Positions 11,998 to 22,965 of a DNA stretch of 64,000 nt are shown one piece after another; the stretch's first letter is position 1; each line of letters opens with the position of its first letter. The stretch is from Grammothele lineata. Taxonomy: Eukaryota; Basidiomycota; Agaricomycetes; Polyporales; Polyporaceae. A program made the translations under genes and the position numbers. Location: positions 372,001 through 436,000 of the forward strand of contig NDFF03000394.1 in the NCBI GenBank assembly GCA_002150815.3, written 5' to 3'. The notes beneath the pieces are model-generated. The model was not told the DNA's origin. It did not search any database and saw nothing but the letters and a program-made list of their open reading frames with translations.

Positions 11998-14481
11998 TTA
12001 AGTGTCATCGCGGCACCAGGTCTCACGCCCCTCTACATCTAAGAAAGCCTTGCTCTTAGCCGAAAGTTTGCAATAATTGTGAGAGAAACAGGTACATACC
12101 AGCCAGCCCCAGACACGCTCTACCCAGTTTCGAGGGGGCGGTTCGTCGTAGCTGTTGACGAGTTAGAATCGGCCGCAGGAAGCGACTCCTGATCGGAAGA
12201 CGTACGACGCATCCAATACTTCCTGTAGCCCCGCGCTGAAGTCCATCTTCTCGTACGGCACCAACGGCACGCGTGACCAAACCTTGTAGACGATATACAG
12301 CACTGGGAAGAGTCCCACCGCGAGATAGTTGGTGACGAATATATCTGCTCGCCAGTGATCCTTCAGGAACACGGACCATCCACTGAACTGTCGATGTGGG
12401 AGTCACCGCGGACGGCCATAGTAGATTCAGTTAATGAGCTGAGATTTTGTAAAGGAGAAGAGCCAACGCACGAGTACAGCAACGAAGCAGCCGATTGCCG
12501 CGTACCACGATGCAAACGGCTGTAATGGCGAACGATACGGGAGCGTCTTGCGGTCAATGCCCTGAGTCTTGAGGCCCCGATAAAATCGGAGGTAGGTCAC
12601 AGCGATCCCGAACCAGCTCGACAAGCCCGCAACGGCTGTTCTATCGTACTCGACGTGATTGAGGTATGCATGTCAGCCAATGACAGCGGAAAAGAAAGAA
12701 GCAGGGACACGCACATGTTAGCCAGCCAGCCAAAGACCCTGCCGCTCCCGCTTGCGACGCCCATATAGGCCAGGAATGCAAAAGAAGCAGACGTCCCGAC
12801 GGAGACCCAAGGTAGGCCGTGCTTGGTGGTTTTCATGAATATCTTTGGCGCGCTGCCATTGAGAGCGAGGCCATCTTGGCAGCGCATATGCGTTCCCTCA
12901 GAGTCAATACCAAGCATACATGTTGGTAACAGGCAAACTGCTCACAGAGTGCGCGCGAGCTTGAATATAGGTCGCTGTTTGCGGTAGACCAGGCTGAGGT
13001 AAGGATCGCGGCATTGATAATCTAAGTGATTGACACAACAAGGACATCTCAGAGGCGGTTCTGCTGACAGGCGAGACGTGTAGGAACGCACGGATGGGAG
13101 AACCTTGATGCCCGCGTTTTCGATTGCAATGACGAATGGGGATGCGGCTGCCGTGCCATCCGCAATGTTGAGACCTGGGTCGGTTGACTTGACCAGCAGG
13201 CCAATGATGGCCACGCCACCGATGTAGAAGAGCAACAGGCGGACATAGACGCGTCGAATAGCCTTGGGGATATTGCGTCGCGGATTCTTCACTTCCGCGC
13301 CGGCAATCTGTGAACGCCCATAAGAATTAAGAAGGTGCAGCGGAATATGCGGCTTTATAAGCACAGAACATACGGCGACGACTTCTGTTCCGATGAACGA
13401 AAACGCAGCTTGGGACATGACAGCGGCCCACCCAAGGAAACGACCCTTCGCACCCGGGATATTATCATATTGAACAAAAGGCCCTGGGTCCTTCCAGTAG
13501 CGGAAGCCGATTCGGTCGTGGTTTGGTCCTCCACCCAAATCCAGAACGACGCCCAGAATGAGGAGACCAACGATAGTAATGACCTTGATGGAAGCAAAAA
13601 TGAACTCGGCTTCACCATAAACGCCTAAATAGCAGGGTCAGTGTCGCATTGAGCCGAATAGAAGTAATTGGGTTACCAGCGCCGAAAACATTGATTGTTA
13701 TCACAACCACAAGGCACATGGTGATCCAGACAGCGCTACTGACATCTTTATTCCTGTATGGGCCGAACGCGCCCGCGTTCAGTCGCCTGAAGGGTGGACA
13801 TTAGGATAAAGGCCCATCTCACCAATAGCTAATCACGACCGATGCGGCGCTGAGTTCCGCAGGCAGGATAATCGTCCAATTGTACCCTATTCATGATCGG
13901 GGATCAGAAAAATCATCACACAGGCAGAAAACGACCGTACAATAAAGCCAGCCGAGAGCGAAGGACCACGCAGGGTCCACGAAACGCTCAGCGAAGGTAA
14001 GATGACCGCCAGGTATCGGCAAGAAAGCGGCCATCTCTCCGAGTGATATCTGCCCGAGCAATTTAGACAAATCGGTTGAGCGCTGCGGAAGAAGACTGAC
14101 CATGACAGCATAGCACAGGGAGCCGACCGCAATATACGCCAGTAGCATGCCCACGGGTCCACCGTTCTGCAAAGCGGTCGCGGAGCCGATGAAGAGACCA
14201 GTACCGATGACGCCTGAAGACGAGGAATACGCATTTTTCCACGCAACGAGCCACAGTATATGCGTACCTCCGATACTGTAATCCGAGTCAATGAGGATAC
14301 TTTCAGGGCCCGGGCATGTGGCACAACGGACTGACCTGATCATTGCTATGTGTCTGTTCTTCATCTGCCTCTTTAACTCGACGTGTGGCTTATTGGCTAC
14401 GACAACCTTCGCCTCAACGTCTGCTAGGGCGGATCCTTTGTGGACAGAGGCAGTGTCGGACTTTTCGTCCTGCGGGGCCAT
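11998..14481 (-). CDS. amino-acid permease (APC superfamily, fungal AAT type)
   Basis: Thirteen exons: 14481-14336, 14275-14268 (8 nt), 14213-14101, 14049-13941, 13886-13823, 13786-13677, 13624-13374, 13307-13092, 13021-12946, 12874-12715, 12640-12472, 12387-12206, 12151-11998 (585 residues). The permease fold is unmistakable: MKNRHIAMISIGGVIGTGLFIGSA, EMAAFLPIPGGH, FVDPAWSFALGW, ELSAASVVISYW, FIGTEVVAIAGAE followed by KNPRRNIPKAI, SDLYSSSRALYGLALNG, and VPYEKMDFSAGLQEVLDASYDEPPPRNW. About 12 membrane segments. These proteins import amino acids across the plasma membrane with protons. The end is uncertain: homologues stop soon after the Trp-rich tail; here the frame runs 33 codons further to 11998 unless a last GTATGT donor at 12099 is used. 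A TATATA stretch at about 14575 lies 95 bases upstream. Confidence 0.88.
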
Positions 14482-15988
14482 CGTAAGTGCAGTGGCGGAA
14501 GGGGGAATGTTGAACCGGGGGGTGTTGAGCCTGAAGGGCGTCCACACAGCGTGCCGACCCGTAGCCCACAGTGCCTATATAAGGTGCGACATGAAGAACG
14601 CCAACCGAACGCAAGTTGACTGCGAGACGACGGGTGTCCCACTTTTTACCGTGATGCGCCAGCGTATCGGGCCTAAGATCTCGGGTTAGACGACCACGGC
14701 ATGCATCGGGTTCTAGGGACTACGGCACGCTAGGATATCCAGCGATGATAGGTACTTGGGGCATCGCCGGTAGCACGCCTTTCCATCAGTCGGCCATATT
14801 AAACAGATGTCGAACTGTGGGCGCATTTGGTAGTGGAAGAACCATCGGGTGCATGTGGGATCAGAAACTTACAATGAAATTTGAGCAGAGATGCATAGCT
14901 AGGGGTGCCCACGGTGGCCCACAAACAACGGAATATTTGGGTTTCGGTCATTGTCAAGACACCTTGATCGTACGGCTTGAAGGTCTCGAGTACTTGATAA
15001 TGGCGGGTGCAAAGGCGCTATACAGTATGTTTAACAGCCGACAGGTTCTGAGTATCTCAGACGACAGGTTAGTCAAAGCGATCTCGACCGGCGCGGAGCT
15101 TCAGAGCGAGACAGCCGTGTTATGGCCGGCGTCCTCGACTTCGGCCGAGGAGCTCATAAGTGTTAGGAGAAGATGACGTTGCAAAGAGATAGATTCCGAG
15201 CGGGCTCAGCGCTCAGCTTACTAAGCCGGGCCGCCCGAAACACACTTGGGTTTCCTTTTTCTGACGCGAGCTGCTGAACAGGTCCACCTACAACCTCAAC
15301 AACTCAGCGTTCAGCTTGTGTCTTCCGAGACTCTTATTCCTTCTAGCTTCCACTGCAGGCTGTGACTCCTTGTGCACGGCTTGTATTCCCGGTATAAACG
15401 AAGCTATAGCCCAACGTTCAAGGTGTGGCGCTCCGAGTGCATGGCTCTGTCGGCACGCGCAAAGCCCGGAGGACTTTCAGCCAGACTGGGAACGTGCTGC
15501 AGCTCTCCACAACGCCAGTTGTCCTGTATGGGACAACGTGGCGAGAGGGTTGTGGTCGCCGCCCCCTGCCAGCTGTCAAAGTTGCAAGCGGCCTTCTCTA
15601 CCACCGACGCCTGCGGTAGCTCGTGTCAACTGAGGCGGTGTCCCGCCCTGTCGGCTTGCCTTCCTAGACAAGGTCGTCCCTACGATGTCCTATTCCGACC
15701 TCGGTGCACACGTCCACACATTCACAGAATGTGGTCAGACGCAGCCTCTTGGGCGGCGCAGCGCCTATAGGAACCACAGCCACACCCCGTAGAAGTTGTT
15801 TGTACGAAGGCGGCACGTCCGTATTTTGCCTTTCTCGACCTGCTGCGGTACCGCCGTGAGGGTATATGCGGGCGGAGTCAATGGGGCATATATAAGTGCC
15901 ACGTTACGGACTCAGGTGCGTACCCTCGCCCATTCTTCACCCTCTTTCATATCGCTCACAAGTTATCGCTCACAAGTCATCGCTCAAG
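14482..15988. other. intergenic region between divergent genes
   Basis: About 1.5 kb between the permease (-) and an unknown gene (+). It holds a TATATAA box near 14575 usable by the permease and one near 15887 for the plus-strand gene. A 143-residue open frame at 14745-15176 has no splice logic, no recognisable motif and is not called. Confidence 0.5.
15887..15896 (+). promoter_or_regulatory. TATA box
   Basis: CATATATAAG about 95 bases before the start codon of the unknown gene at 15989, the right distance and strand for a core promoter. Confidence 0.5.
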
Positions 15989-15990
15989 AT
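15951..15990 (+). repeat. 14-bp tandem repeat in the 5' leader
   Basis: Two complete units ATCGCTCACAAGTT / ATCGCTCACAAGTC and a third partial ATCGCTCA that runs directly into the start codon of the following gene. Confidence 0.8.
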
Positions 15991-16706
15991 GCATCCTCCT
16001 TCCGCCGAGACTGTCCGCGCAATCATGGCTCTCAGGGACTCCGTGGATGCAGCCCAACAGAACACCGGCTGTATTCTAACGCGTTGCACCCGCGAACGGC
16101 ATCTTATCAGACGCTACGAAGCAGCTGCCTTGGACATTATGGACCTACTCAACGACGAAGGCTTGGTGTCTCCCTGCGAGCTCGACGAATTCAGCAAACG
16201 TCTTGATCGGTACGTCCAAGCTATTGTGCAGTGGCGAGCCCAGGCTTATCTGATCCTCGCGTAGCCTCGACAACTGCCGTCTTTTCAGGCCCAAAGATGA
16301 AATATATGTCGCAAAGGGCTTGTGGGAATACATCGATGTATGTACTACTCTGCTTTACATACCATCGCCCATCCTGAGTCTGACACCTCCAGAATCTAAT
16401 CACGAGACTTGCCCTGAGCCCTTGTTCTCGCCACGAGAAACCCACCATGTCCGATTGGTACAAGGCCGATGAGAAGGACTACGCAAGTCATGCGCAGTTG
16501 AACGAACCCGAGAGTTCAACTCCTCGTTGGTCGCCACCTTCTTGGTCGCCAGTTCCCTCGGTTGTCCCTACATGGGTTGCTGGCTGGACTATGACCTATC
16601 AACCCGTCACTCGTTCGTAATGATCTTTTCAACGGCTTTATTTCTTGTTAACCGTTCTTCTTTTCCAGAGCCAGCGATGTGGCCTGTTTACTACTGGACC
16701 GGTTAA
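15989..16706 (+). CDS. unknown small spliced gene, Trp/Pro-rich C-terminus
   Basis: I do not recognise this protein. Exons 15989-16209, 16289-16337, 16393-16612 and 16669-16706 join in one frame (175 residues). Support: three canonical introns (GTACGT...TTTTCAG, GTATGT...CTCCAG, and a pyrimidine-rich ...TTTTCCAG acceptor), a TATA box and a leader in front. The N-terminal half is helical and charged (MHPPSAETVRAIMALRDSVD, then EAAALDIMDLLNDEGLVS). The C-terminal half is rich in Trp, Pro and Ser (PRWSPPSWSPVP, WVAGWTMTYQP), and the last exon continues in that style (MWPVYYWTG). The end is uncertain: without the last intron translation stops at 16618-16620; with donor GTAATG at 16617 it stops at 16750. 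No signal peptide or membrane segment. It may be a lineage-specific gene. Confidence 0.6.
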
Positions 16707-17645
16707 GCCACTGTCACCGTGTTGGTTATGACCTAACGACCAGTCCTTGATACCCTACGACTCTTACGCCACCGGACTTAGGAAACCACGGACCTGCTTG
16801 TTTCGTTGAATACGTTGTTGCACTAGTAACGGCTTACACTATCCCGCTTCAGATACCCCTCGATGTCTCAGTGTACGACATAGTCTTCTTTTATTCTTGT
16901 ATATACCTCTGTATAGCGTCAGTGAGATGTCGTCATAGTCCTAGACTGTTCTCTCGGTGTAAGTATATTGTAGCAATAGTCATCGGTTTTGATGGATACC
17001 TCCAGAGCAGAGCGGGCAAAGGCCCTGTATGACGGCCACAATTTAAGGGGTGCTCTGTGAGACATTGCGTCGGAGGAGAGAGTATTTCAGCAACGTCTAA
17101 GGAGCTCTATCACGTGCGTACAGATTCCTAAAATAGAAATTGCCGACGGCGTCGTAGACTCCAGAGGTTGCCGCCGCGTCACGCTTCATGATCTGAGTCC
17201 AGCAAGACTCTTCTTCAGCTCTCGCAAAGAGCGACCCTTTCCATGTGTCGTGTGTTTAATTGTCTCTGGATCGTCAAATCGAGTGGAGGCATCCACTTTA
17301 CTTCCTGCATACACTCAGCGAAGGTTAACCTCCACGCCGGTGGTGAGTACTACTTATGTCGAACAACTGCACAGCCTGAGCTACCCACCTTCCCCCTCCC
17401 TCCCCCGAAAGAACTATTATAGTAGAGGTTAAGCTTATGCTGACTAGTATGGGAAACAGTAATGACCTAGAGAGTGCGTTCAAATGCGCTATGCGTAGCC
17501 CCCGGCTCCCGCCAACTGGTATCTCTGAAAAGAGTCCAGACACGGATCTTACACACTTATGACTTACCCATGACCGGTTAACTGGTATCAGAGTCGTCCC
17601 ACCAGCTCTGCCTTCACAAAAGACTTCTCCTTCTAAAGGCTTCAC
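16707..17645. other. intergenic region
   Basis: About 940 bases, AT-richer than its surroundings, with no supported gene. 17380-17410 is a CCTCCCTCCC-type pyrimidine tract ahead of the next gene. Confidence 0.5.
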
Positions 17646-18446
17646 ATGCCATCACAGGGGTCGAACGCTCGAGAAGCACCATCTCAGCGTGCAGCACCTG
17701 CTCAGAACTCAATGCTCGTCTGTTTGTCTTCGTCTGTGCATACTAGCACAGCCCTCCGTGCCATGGCCCGGTGCACGTCTCGATCTTTCTGGGTCAGCGC
17801 GCTTCATGATCAAGAATTGGGGTTCTCTGTGAGTAGCAGTGCCTTCGCCACAACGGTCCGTCGCAGAACGCAGCGCGGAACGGTCGCTGCGTTGTGCGTA
17901 TCTGTACCCCCGAAATGGGCGCCGCGGCAGTGCTGGAGATGGTGAAGAACAAGTTCGTCCAGGCGCGGAGCCCTGTGCGCCCAGCTACACTGCCCCGAAG
18001 CATCGGAGGTATGTACGCGTTCTCGAAGTGTGGTCCTGATCCTGGTGTTCAGCGCTGCAGTTCAGAGGCGAGCTGGTCTCGCGGGTCCGGGCCGACGTCG
18101 CCGACCTTACTGGCATCCATCCTGATCTGAATGTACGACGTTCGTCCCGTTCACATCGGTAATCGCTGATCAGGACACACAGGCTTTTGTAGGCGTCTGT
18201 GGGCTTGCTCATGTCCGAGTCGGACGCCAGAAGGAGTGGAGGTCTCATAACACGTTGCGTCTCGCCTGTGGTACGCGAAGCCGTCGCTTCTCCCCGACCC
18301 TCAGCTCCACTGCCGAAGTTCATCTCTCATTGAGAGCCCCGCACAATGTGGAGACGCACGCGGGAGAACTCCCCTGTGAGCTGGCCTTGCGCTGCATTCA
18401 AACGTGGCAGAGGGGAACGTACGCCAGTATTCAGCACTGGTACTAG
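17646..18446 (+). CDS. unknown spliced gene
   Basis: I do not recognise this protein with any confidence. Exons 17646-17828, 17867-18008, 18053-18132 and 18183-18446 give 222 residues. The last three exons are well supported: each junction keeps frame across a canonical intron (GTATGT...TTCAG, GTACGA...CACAG), and they encode protein-like text (EMGAAAVLEMVKNKFVQ, then LQFRGELVSRVRADVADL, then ELALRCIQTWQRGTYASIQH). The first junction uses a 38-nt intron, so the true 5' part may differ. The layout of helices (RGEL followed much later by an ALxxIxxWxxGTY segment) faintly recalls DUF6532 proteins of basidiomycetes; this is a guess. A further open stretch after the stop (IVEHHLQKLQF, about 18462-18500) hints that the C-terminus may be truncated by a TAG. 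Confidence 0.5.
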
Positions 18447-20516
18447 TGCCGCCAGGGCCCCATGGATCGTCGAACACCACCTCCAGAAGTTACAGTTCCT
18501 CGCGCCTTCCTATGGTCCGCCACAGCCGTTGTAGGTCATAGCGACCGTGAGGTCGAGGCCGAGGAGAAGACGAAGGACATCATCTTTTATCTGATCTTTC
18601 TCGCCGGTTTGCACCCTCCACGAGGCATGCTAGTCTCGCGCCTCTTCGTCATAGCGCAGGTGATCATTGTGGCTTCAACGCGCCTACTACACTGCGCGGT
18701 AGCAGTCCTGTTCGTGCGTCCTCAACCTTGCGAGAAATTCATCCAGTTTTCTTCCATCGATATCCCAGCCCCGGTCCAAGCACGACAGAGGGCCGACTCC
18801 CCAGCTCAGCTGGCCAACTGATCACGCGCCGCCCTCCCAGAATACCAGAATCCCATCCATCCCTTTTCCCAGGGGGATCTTAGGTCGCGCCTAGTCGCGC
18901 CCGCACTTCTGCCGCGCGCGCATCGATGCCGTCAGCGTTCGAGCCATCGCGATTGCCCTATTGTATGTCCGAGAGTCCGAAAGAGTCCGACGAGTCCAGT
19001 GCGTGCGACTGCACCCGGGGAGCTCGTCAGCGCGGGGAGAGGCTCGTCCCGGTGACGGCAGCGCAGCGCGAGTTCTCAGCCTGGCCGTCCGGGGAGGCGC
19101 GGCGAGGCATGGGGAGGCTTCGCGCTGCCAGCCCTGAGCCAGGTTGCCAGTGTGGGGCCCCCGCGTCGATCCGCGTGCCGTACTACGTACGCGGGAGGCT
19201 GACTTCTCTGGCGCGGGGAGCTCCAAAGTACGGAGGATAGAAGAGGATAGACCAGTGACTACCAGGCACGTCCCTACCGTGTTGGGGAGCAGTGGCGAGG
19301 GAACGTTGGGGAAGATTGGGGAAGACCAACTTTTGAGACAGGGTCTTGACTCTAAGCTTGACGCACAGACCATGTATGGTGTACCTCAGCGGCACGGTGC
19401 CAGCGCGGTAGCCCTGGGTCCTGGGAGCCTCTCCGCGTCGAAGCCCGGGCCCCGTGCGCGTCCGAGGCGGGGCCATTCAGCGAACGCGCGCCGCCATCGA
19501 CGAACCTTGCCTAGGGAATTTCTCGGGGAACGATCGCGCGTGGAGCGGACTCAATGTACAACGTACGACAAAGCGGCTTTATATTGGCTGAGAGTCTTGC
19601 GCCGCAGCGAGACTAGAATAGCTGCAGAGTGGACAGGCTTAGCATCGAGGGACCCCGAAAATACAAAGAGTCGTTGCCACTGTTAACTGTTTGCCTTCTC
19701 TTCACCTTCTTGTGGGACATCAACTCAACGACGGGGGACTTCGATGTTGTAAATCCGTTATGACATTGAGACAATGCGGAACAGCAGACATATAGAACGA
19801 CTACTAGCTAGTCGAGCTCCAGAAACGTGTACGTCAAATCCCATCCCGAAGAAGCATATATATAGGTACATCCAGTAGTAGATCGTGAAGCGTGATCAGA
19901 CGAAGACGGTCGCCAGGTCTATATCCAAGGAGTCGTACGTCGCGAGCGTGATGAGATGATAATGTTACGTATCGTCAACATCGGGCGAGGCATGTCGTGC
20001 GTGAGGCGTGAATAAGTGAGACGAGTGCGGGGAGGTGGGTGGGGACATCTCCTTTTCGTCCCCCGGGCGAGGCCATGGGGATGTCATGAGAGGGGAATGA
20101 GGATCGTGAAATACAGGCATAAACCGCACACGGCGCGAGGCGCGCACGCGTGCGGATCGTACGGGATGGGACGGGGCGCACGCGATCTCGAAGAGAGTCT
20201 GGGGTCCCGGCCGGAGTGTGGGGGTCGAGCCAGAGATGCAGATAGGGATGTAGGGTACAGATGAGATGGATGGTGATGCACGAGGATAGATGGATGCGAT
20301 GATGGAAACAACAGCACAGCAGGACATACAACGAGGCGGGCATGCGTGGAAGTCTATGCGACGATGGATGGATGAGGGTCAGCGAGGATGCAGGAGGGGG
20401 AAAGGCATGGGATGAGGCGAAAGGGACCGGGTCCAGCCGCCAGCGGAGTCCGCGACAAGCAGCATCTAGCGCAACAACAGCCCCGACGGTCCATATAATA
20501 AACCGAAGGGAGCATA
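18447..20516. other. intergenic region
   Basis: About 2 kb. Long open frames here (for example 19144-19686 plus strand) are GC-rich, lack motifs and overlap open frames on the other strand, so none is called. 19970-20500 is the 3' side of the next minus-strand gene and is rich in GGATG/GATGG repeats. Confidence 0.45.
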
Positions 20517-21804
20517 TCATCTCGAAGCGCTGGAGTTCTCGCTGCGATTGCGGCCGTAGTCTGCGCTGGCCTTGCCGGATAGCCGCAGCCACTGGAGCCA
20601 GCGGCCACGACCGTTGTCCTGGTCGGCCTCTTCGTCGCTGCCCTCGGGAATACCGAGGCCCTCAATGGCCGCGAACGAGACGTAGCCATCCACGGCCTTG
20701 CACTGCGCAGCTGCCTGGCGGGCATTGAACGGCGGCGAGGGCGGAGGAGTGAGCGGCCCGGTACTGCTTGCCGAACTGCCTTTGCGCGACGATAGCGGCT
20801 TGTGGTTCGACCGCGGCGAAGCTGGGGGCATTGCCCTCTGGCTTGTGCGAGGCGACGCTGGGGCATGTCGGTGCTTGGTGTCGATGGATGACAGTGACGT
20901 CAGGCTCGACTGCATAGCGCGAGGGGGATCAGCGACGCCCAACCAGGCATGTTGACACTCGAGTACTCACATCGCCACCAGCCCCAAAGAAGAAGTCGCC
21001 TTCCCCGCTCATATTCCTGCTACTCGCCATCGAGTTCCACCCGCCACTGCTGAACCCACTGTCAGGGTCCCGACGTTCCACGCTGTGCGGCCTCCGGTCC
21101 TGAACCTTCGCGTTCTTCAGCACACCCTCCAGCTTGCTTCGCAGCACAGCCTCGTGTGGCGTCACCGACGAGGCATTATGCTCGGACGGAGCCCGCGGCG
21201 CGGGGTGCGATACCGACTGCGAGTGCGAGTGCCGGCGGGGGACGGAGGGCGAGGACTTCGCGGCGCGCTGTAATTGCGCGCGGGCGGGAGACGGGGAGGC
21301 AGGCGTACCGTACGGCACGTCGTCTGCCCTGGGGCGAGCAGGGTAGTATGCATGACTGTATCCGTCGCTGGACGACTCCGACGAAGAAGAGTCGGCGCGC
21401 TTGGCTCGCCACGCCCACTCATCCTCCTCCGGGCTCTCCTCATCGCAGGGCTCGCCCTCGAAGTGGTCGTACGACGAGTCGGACCGGACTGAGGCGGACG
21501 TGTGGCGGCGGTGACGACGGCCGCCGTTAGCGGCGGCAGGGAGCCGGTAGGTAGCGTACATCTGAGGAGGAATGTTGCCCGGGGTCGGGTTGAGACCGAA
21601 GAGGGTGGGAGTAGGATTCATCATCCTCTCCTGCTCTTCGGCGCGACGGAGGGTGTCGCGGAGGAGGCGTTCAGAGCGACTGGGTGGGCGAGGCATGGGT
21701 GGACGCTGTTGGGGGAGAGGGACGGTGGAGGTGAGAGGCGAAGAGGGACGAGAGGTCGAGCCGTGTCTTGATCTAGAGCGGGGACGCGAGGCAGTGGAGG
21801 ACAT
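20517..21804 (-). CDS. Ser/Pro/Arg-rich disordered protein, unknown function
   Basis: Exons 21804-20971 and 20909-20517 join in phase (408 residues). A start 14 codons upstream (21846, MQVHAPTPV) is also possible. The protein is mostly disordered: an SR-rich start (SRPRSRSRHGSTSRPSSP), then a more conserved-looking block (RSERLLRDTLRRAEEQERM, then PTPTLFGLNPTPGNIPPQMY) followed by acidic and serine runs (ESPEEDEWAWRAKR). Close to the C-terminus is an ordered island (VDGYVSFAAIEGLGIPEGSDEE). No catalytic motif. Its acidic and serine tracts suggest a regulated, possibly nuclear or scaffold protein; that is inference. The intron 20970-20910 has GTGAGT and TATGCAG ends. Confidence 0.7.
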
Positions 21805-21846
21805 GGTGCCGCTAGACAGGACAGGGGTCGGGGCGTGGACCTGCAT

Positions 21847-22236
21847 TGAGATGGCGAGGGTTGGGCGTGCGGGGAGTGGTAAGAGGCCACGCCTGACGGA
21901 GACGGTGCGGGGTGTGGACGAGCACGAGTGCCTGCGGGGGACAGAGCCACGGTGAGCGTGTGATGGGGACACAGAGAGGAGAAGGTCTGAGCGGGAGGGA
22001 GGACGAAATGGGCTGCGGTGACGGGGGTAAATAAGAGCAAGGCCGAGCCGCAAACACACGACGCAGGTGAGCAGCAGCCCTCGCCTCCCCTGGGCAGCGC
22101 AGACGCCCGAAGCGAGCGAACCGGTCCAGATCCCGGACAACGTCCTTTCCCAGGACGGACGAAATAGAGTTCGCGTCATATACAAATCGGACAAGGTTCG
22201 CAGAAGGGGACAGACATCCGAACCGGTCTGGATGGC
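21847..22236. promoter_or_regulatory. promoter region between two minus-strand genes
   Basis: About 390 bases separating two tandem minus-strand genes. It contains a pyrimidine-rich tract on the minus strand (about 22000-21930), typical of basidiomycete transcription start regions, and two copies of GACCGGTTCG-type sequence (near 22120 and 22225). Their role is unknown. Confidence 0.35.
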
Positions 22237-22965
22237 TCAATTCAGGGACCAAGGGAGCGGCACGTACCGATGGGAAGTCGCCCGCAATCCGCGCGTCCCG
22301 TGCGACACCGCTGACGGCGTCGGTGTGTGCGGCTCCCACTGCGACTGCGTTCCTTCGCGGCCCCGGATGACGATCCCCAGCGACGAGTTCGACGCCTTCG
22401 GGGTGACAAGCGTGCTCCGGTGGCGGCGAGCACGGGCGGGCGAGTGCTTGCTCTGTGGCGTCGGCGGACAGAGGAAGGAGGGCACCGTGGACGTCAGCGA
22501 GGACGAGAGCGAGGGGGGCTCATTTAATGACGCGGCCACCAGCAGGCCAGTCGAGTACCCGTGGGGGGCGTGGCCAGGCTGATGACGGGCCTGAGCGCAC
22601 GACACTGGTCGCTCCGATGGGCGCACGCGGGTTGTCGGAGAGACCTCGTTGCAGGACATGCGTGCGCCTGAGTATCTTCGGGCTTTGGCATTCGGTGGCG
22701 GAGAGACGTGACTCAAGCTCTCGCCGATGGAATTCCTGGGCGAGAAACCGCTCGCTTTGGACGAGGAAGGCAAGCCGTCTTGCGCGCGGCCGTCTTGCTG
22801 CCGGGCCCGGCTTCCGGCGGGGGAGGCCTGCTGGTGACGAAAGGCATAACTCGTGGGGGTGCGTGGCCGAGACCCAGAGCCGGCGGCGGTCCGAGGCTGA
22901 TTCCTGCGAAGAGAGACGGGGGAGGCCGGGGGGGAGATGGGGGATAAGGACGAGAAGCTGCTCAT
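22237..22965 (-). CDS. Ser/Pro-rich disordered protein, unknown function
   Basis: Read as a single exon from ATG 22965 (MSSFSSLSPISPPASPVSLR) to 22237, 242 residues. The frame is open further upstream to 23181, but MSSF is the first ATG-started segment with clear protein style. The text is Ser/Pro/Arg-rich (SPVSLRRNQPRTAAGSGSRP) with short motifs that could be kinase sites; no domain recognised. A GTACGT donor at about 22262 near the end suggests the last codons might be spliced to a downstream exon not identified with certainty. It resembles its downstream neighbour only in composition. Confidence 0.5.
   Translation of the reverse strand: MSSFSSLSPISPPASPVSLRRNQPRTAAGSGSRPRTPTSYAFRHQQASPAGSRARQQDGRAQDGLPSSSKASGFSPRNSIGESLSHVSPPPNAKARRYSGARMSCNEVSPTTRVRPSERPVSCAQARHQPGHAPHGYSTGLLVAASLNEPPSLSSSLTSTVPSFLCPPTPQSKHSPARARRHRSTLVTPKASNSSLGIVIRGREGTQSQWEPHTPTPSAVSHGTRGLRATSHRYVPLPWSLN

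Noticed and set aside
14745..15176. 143-residue plus-strand frame
   Set aside because: No homologous text, no introns in a genome where genes this long usually have them, no promoter element at a suitable distance.
19144..19686. 180-residue plus-strand open frame
   Set aside because: Composition follows GC content, no splice signals or conserved text, and competing frames on the other strand.
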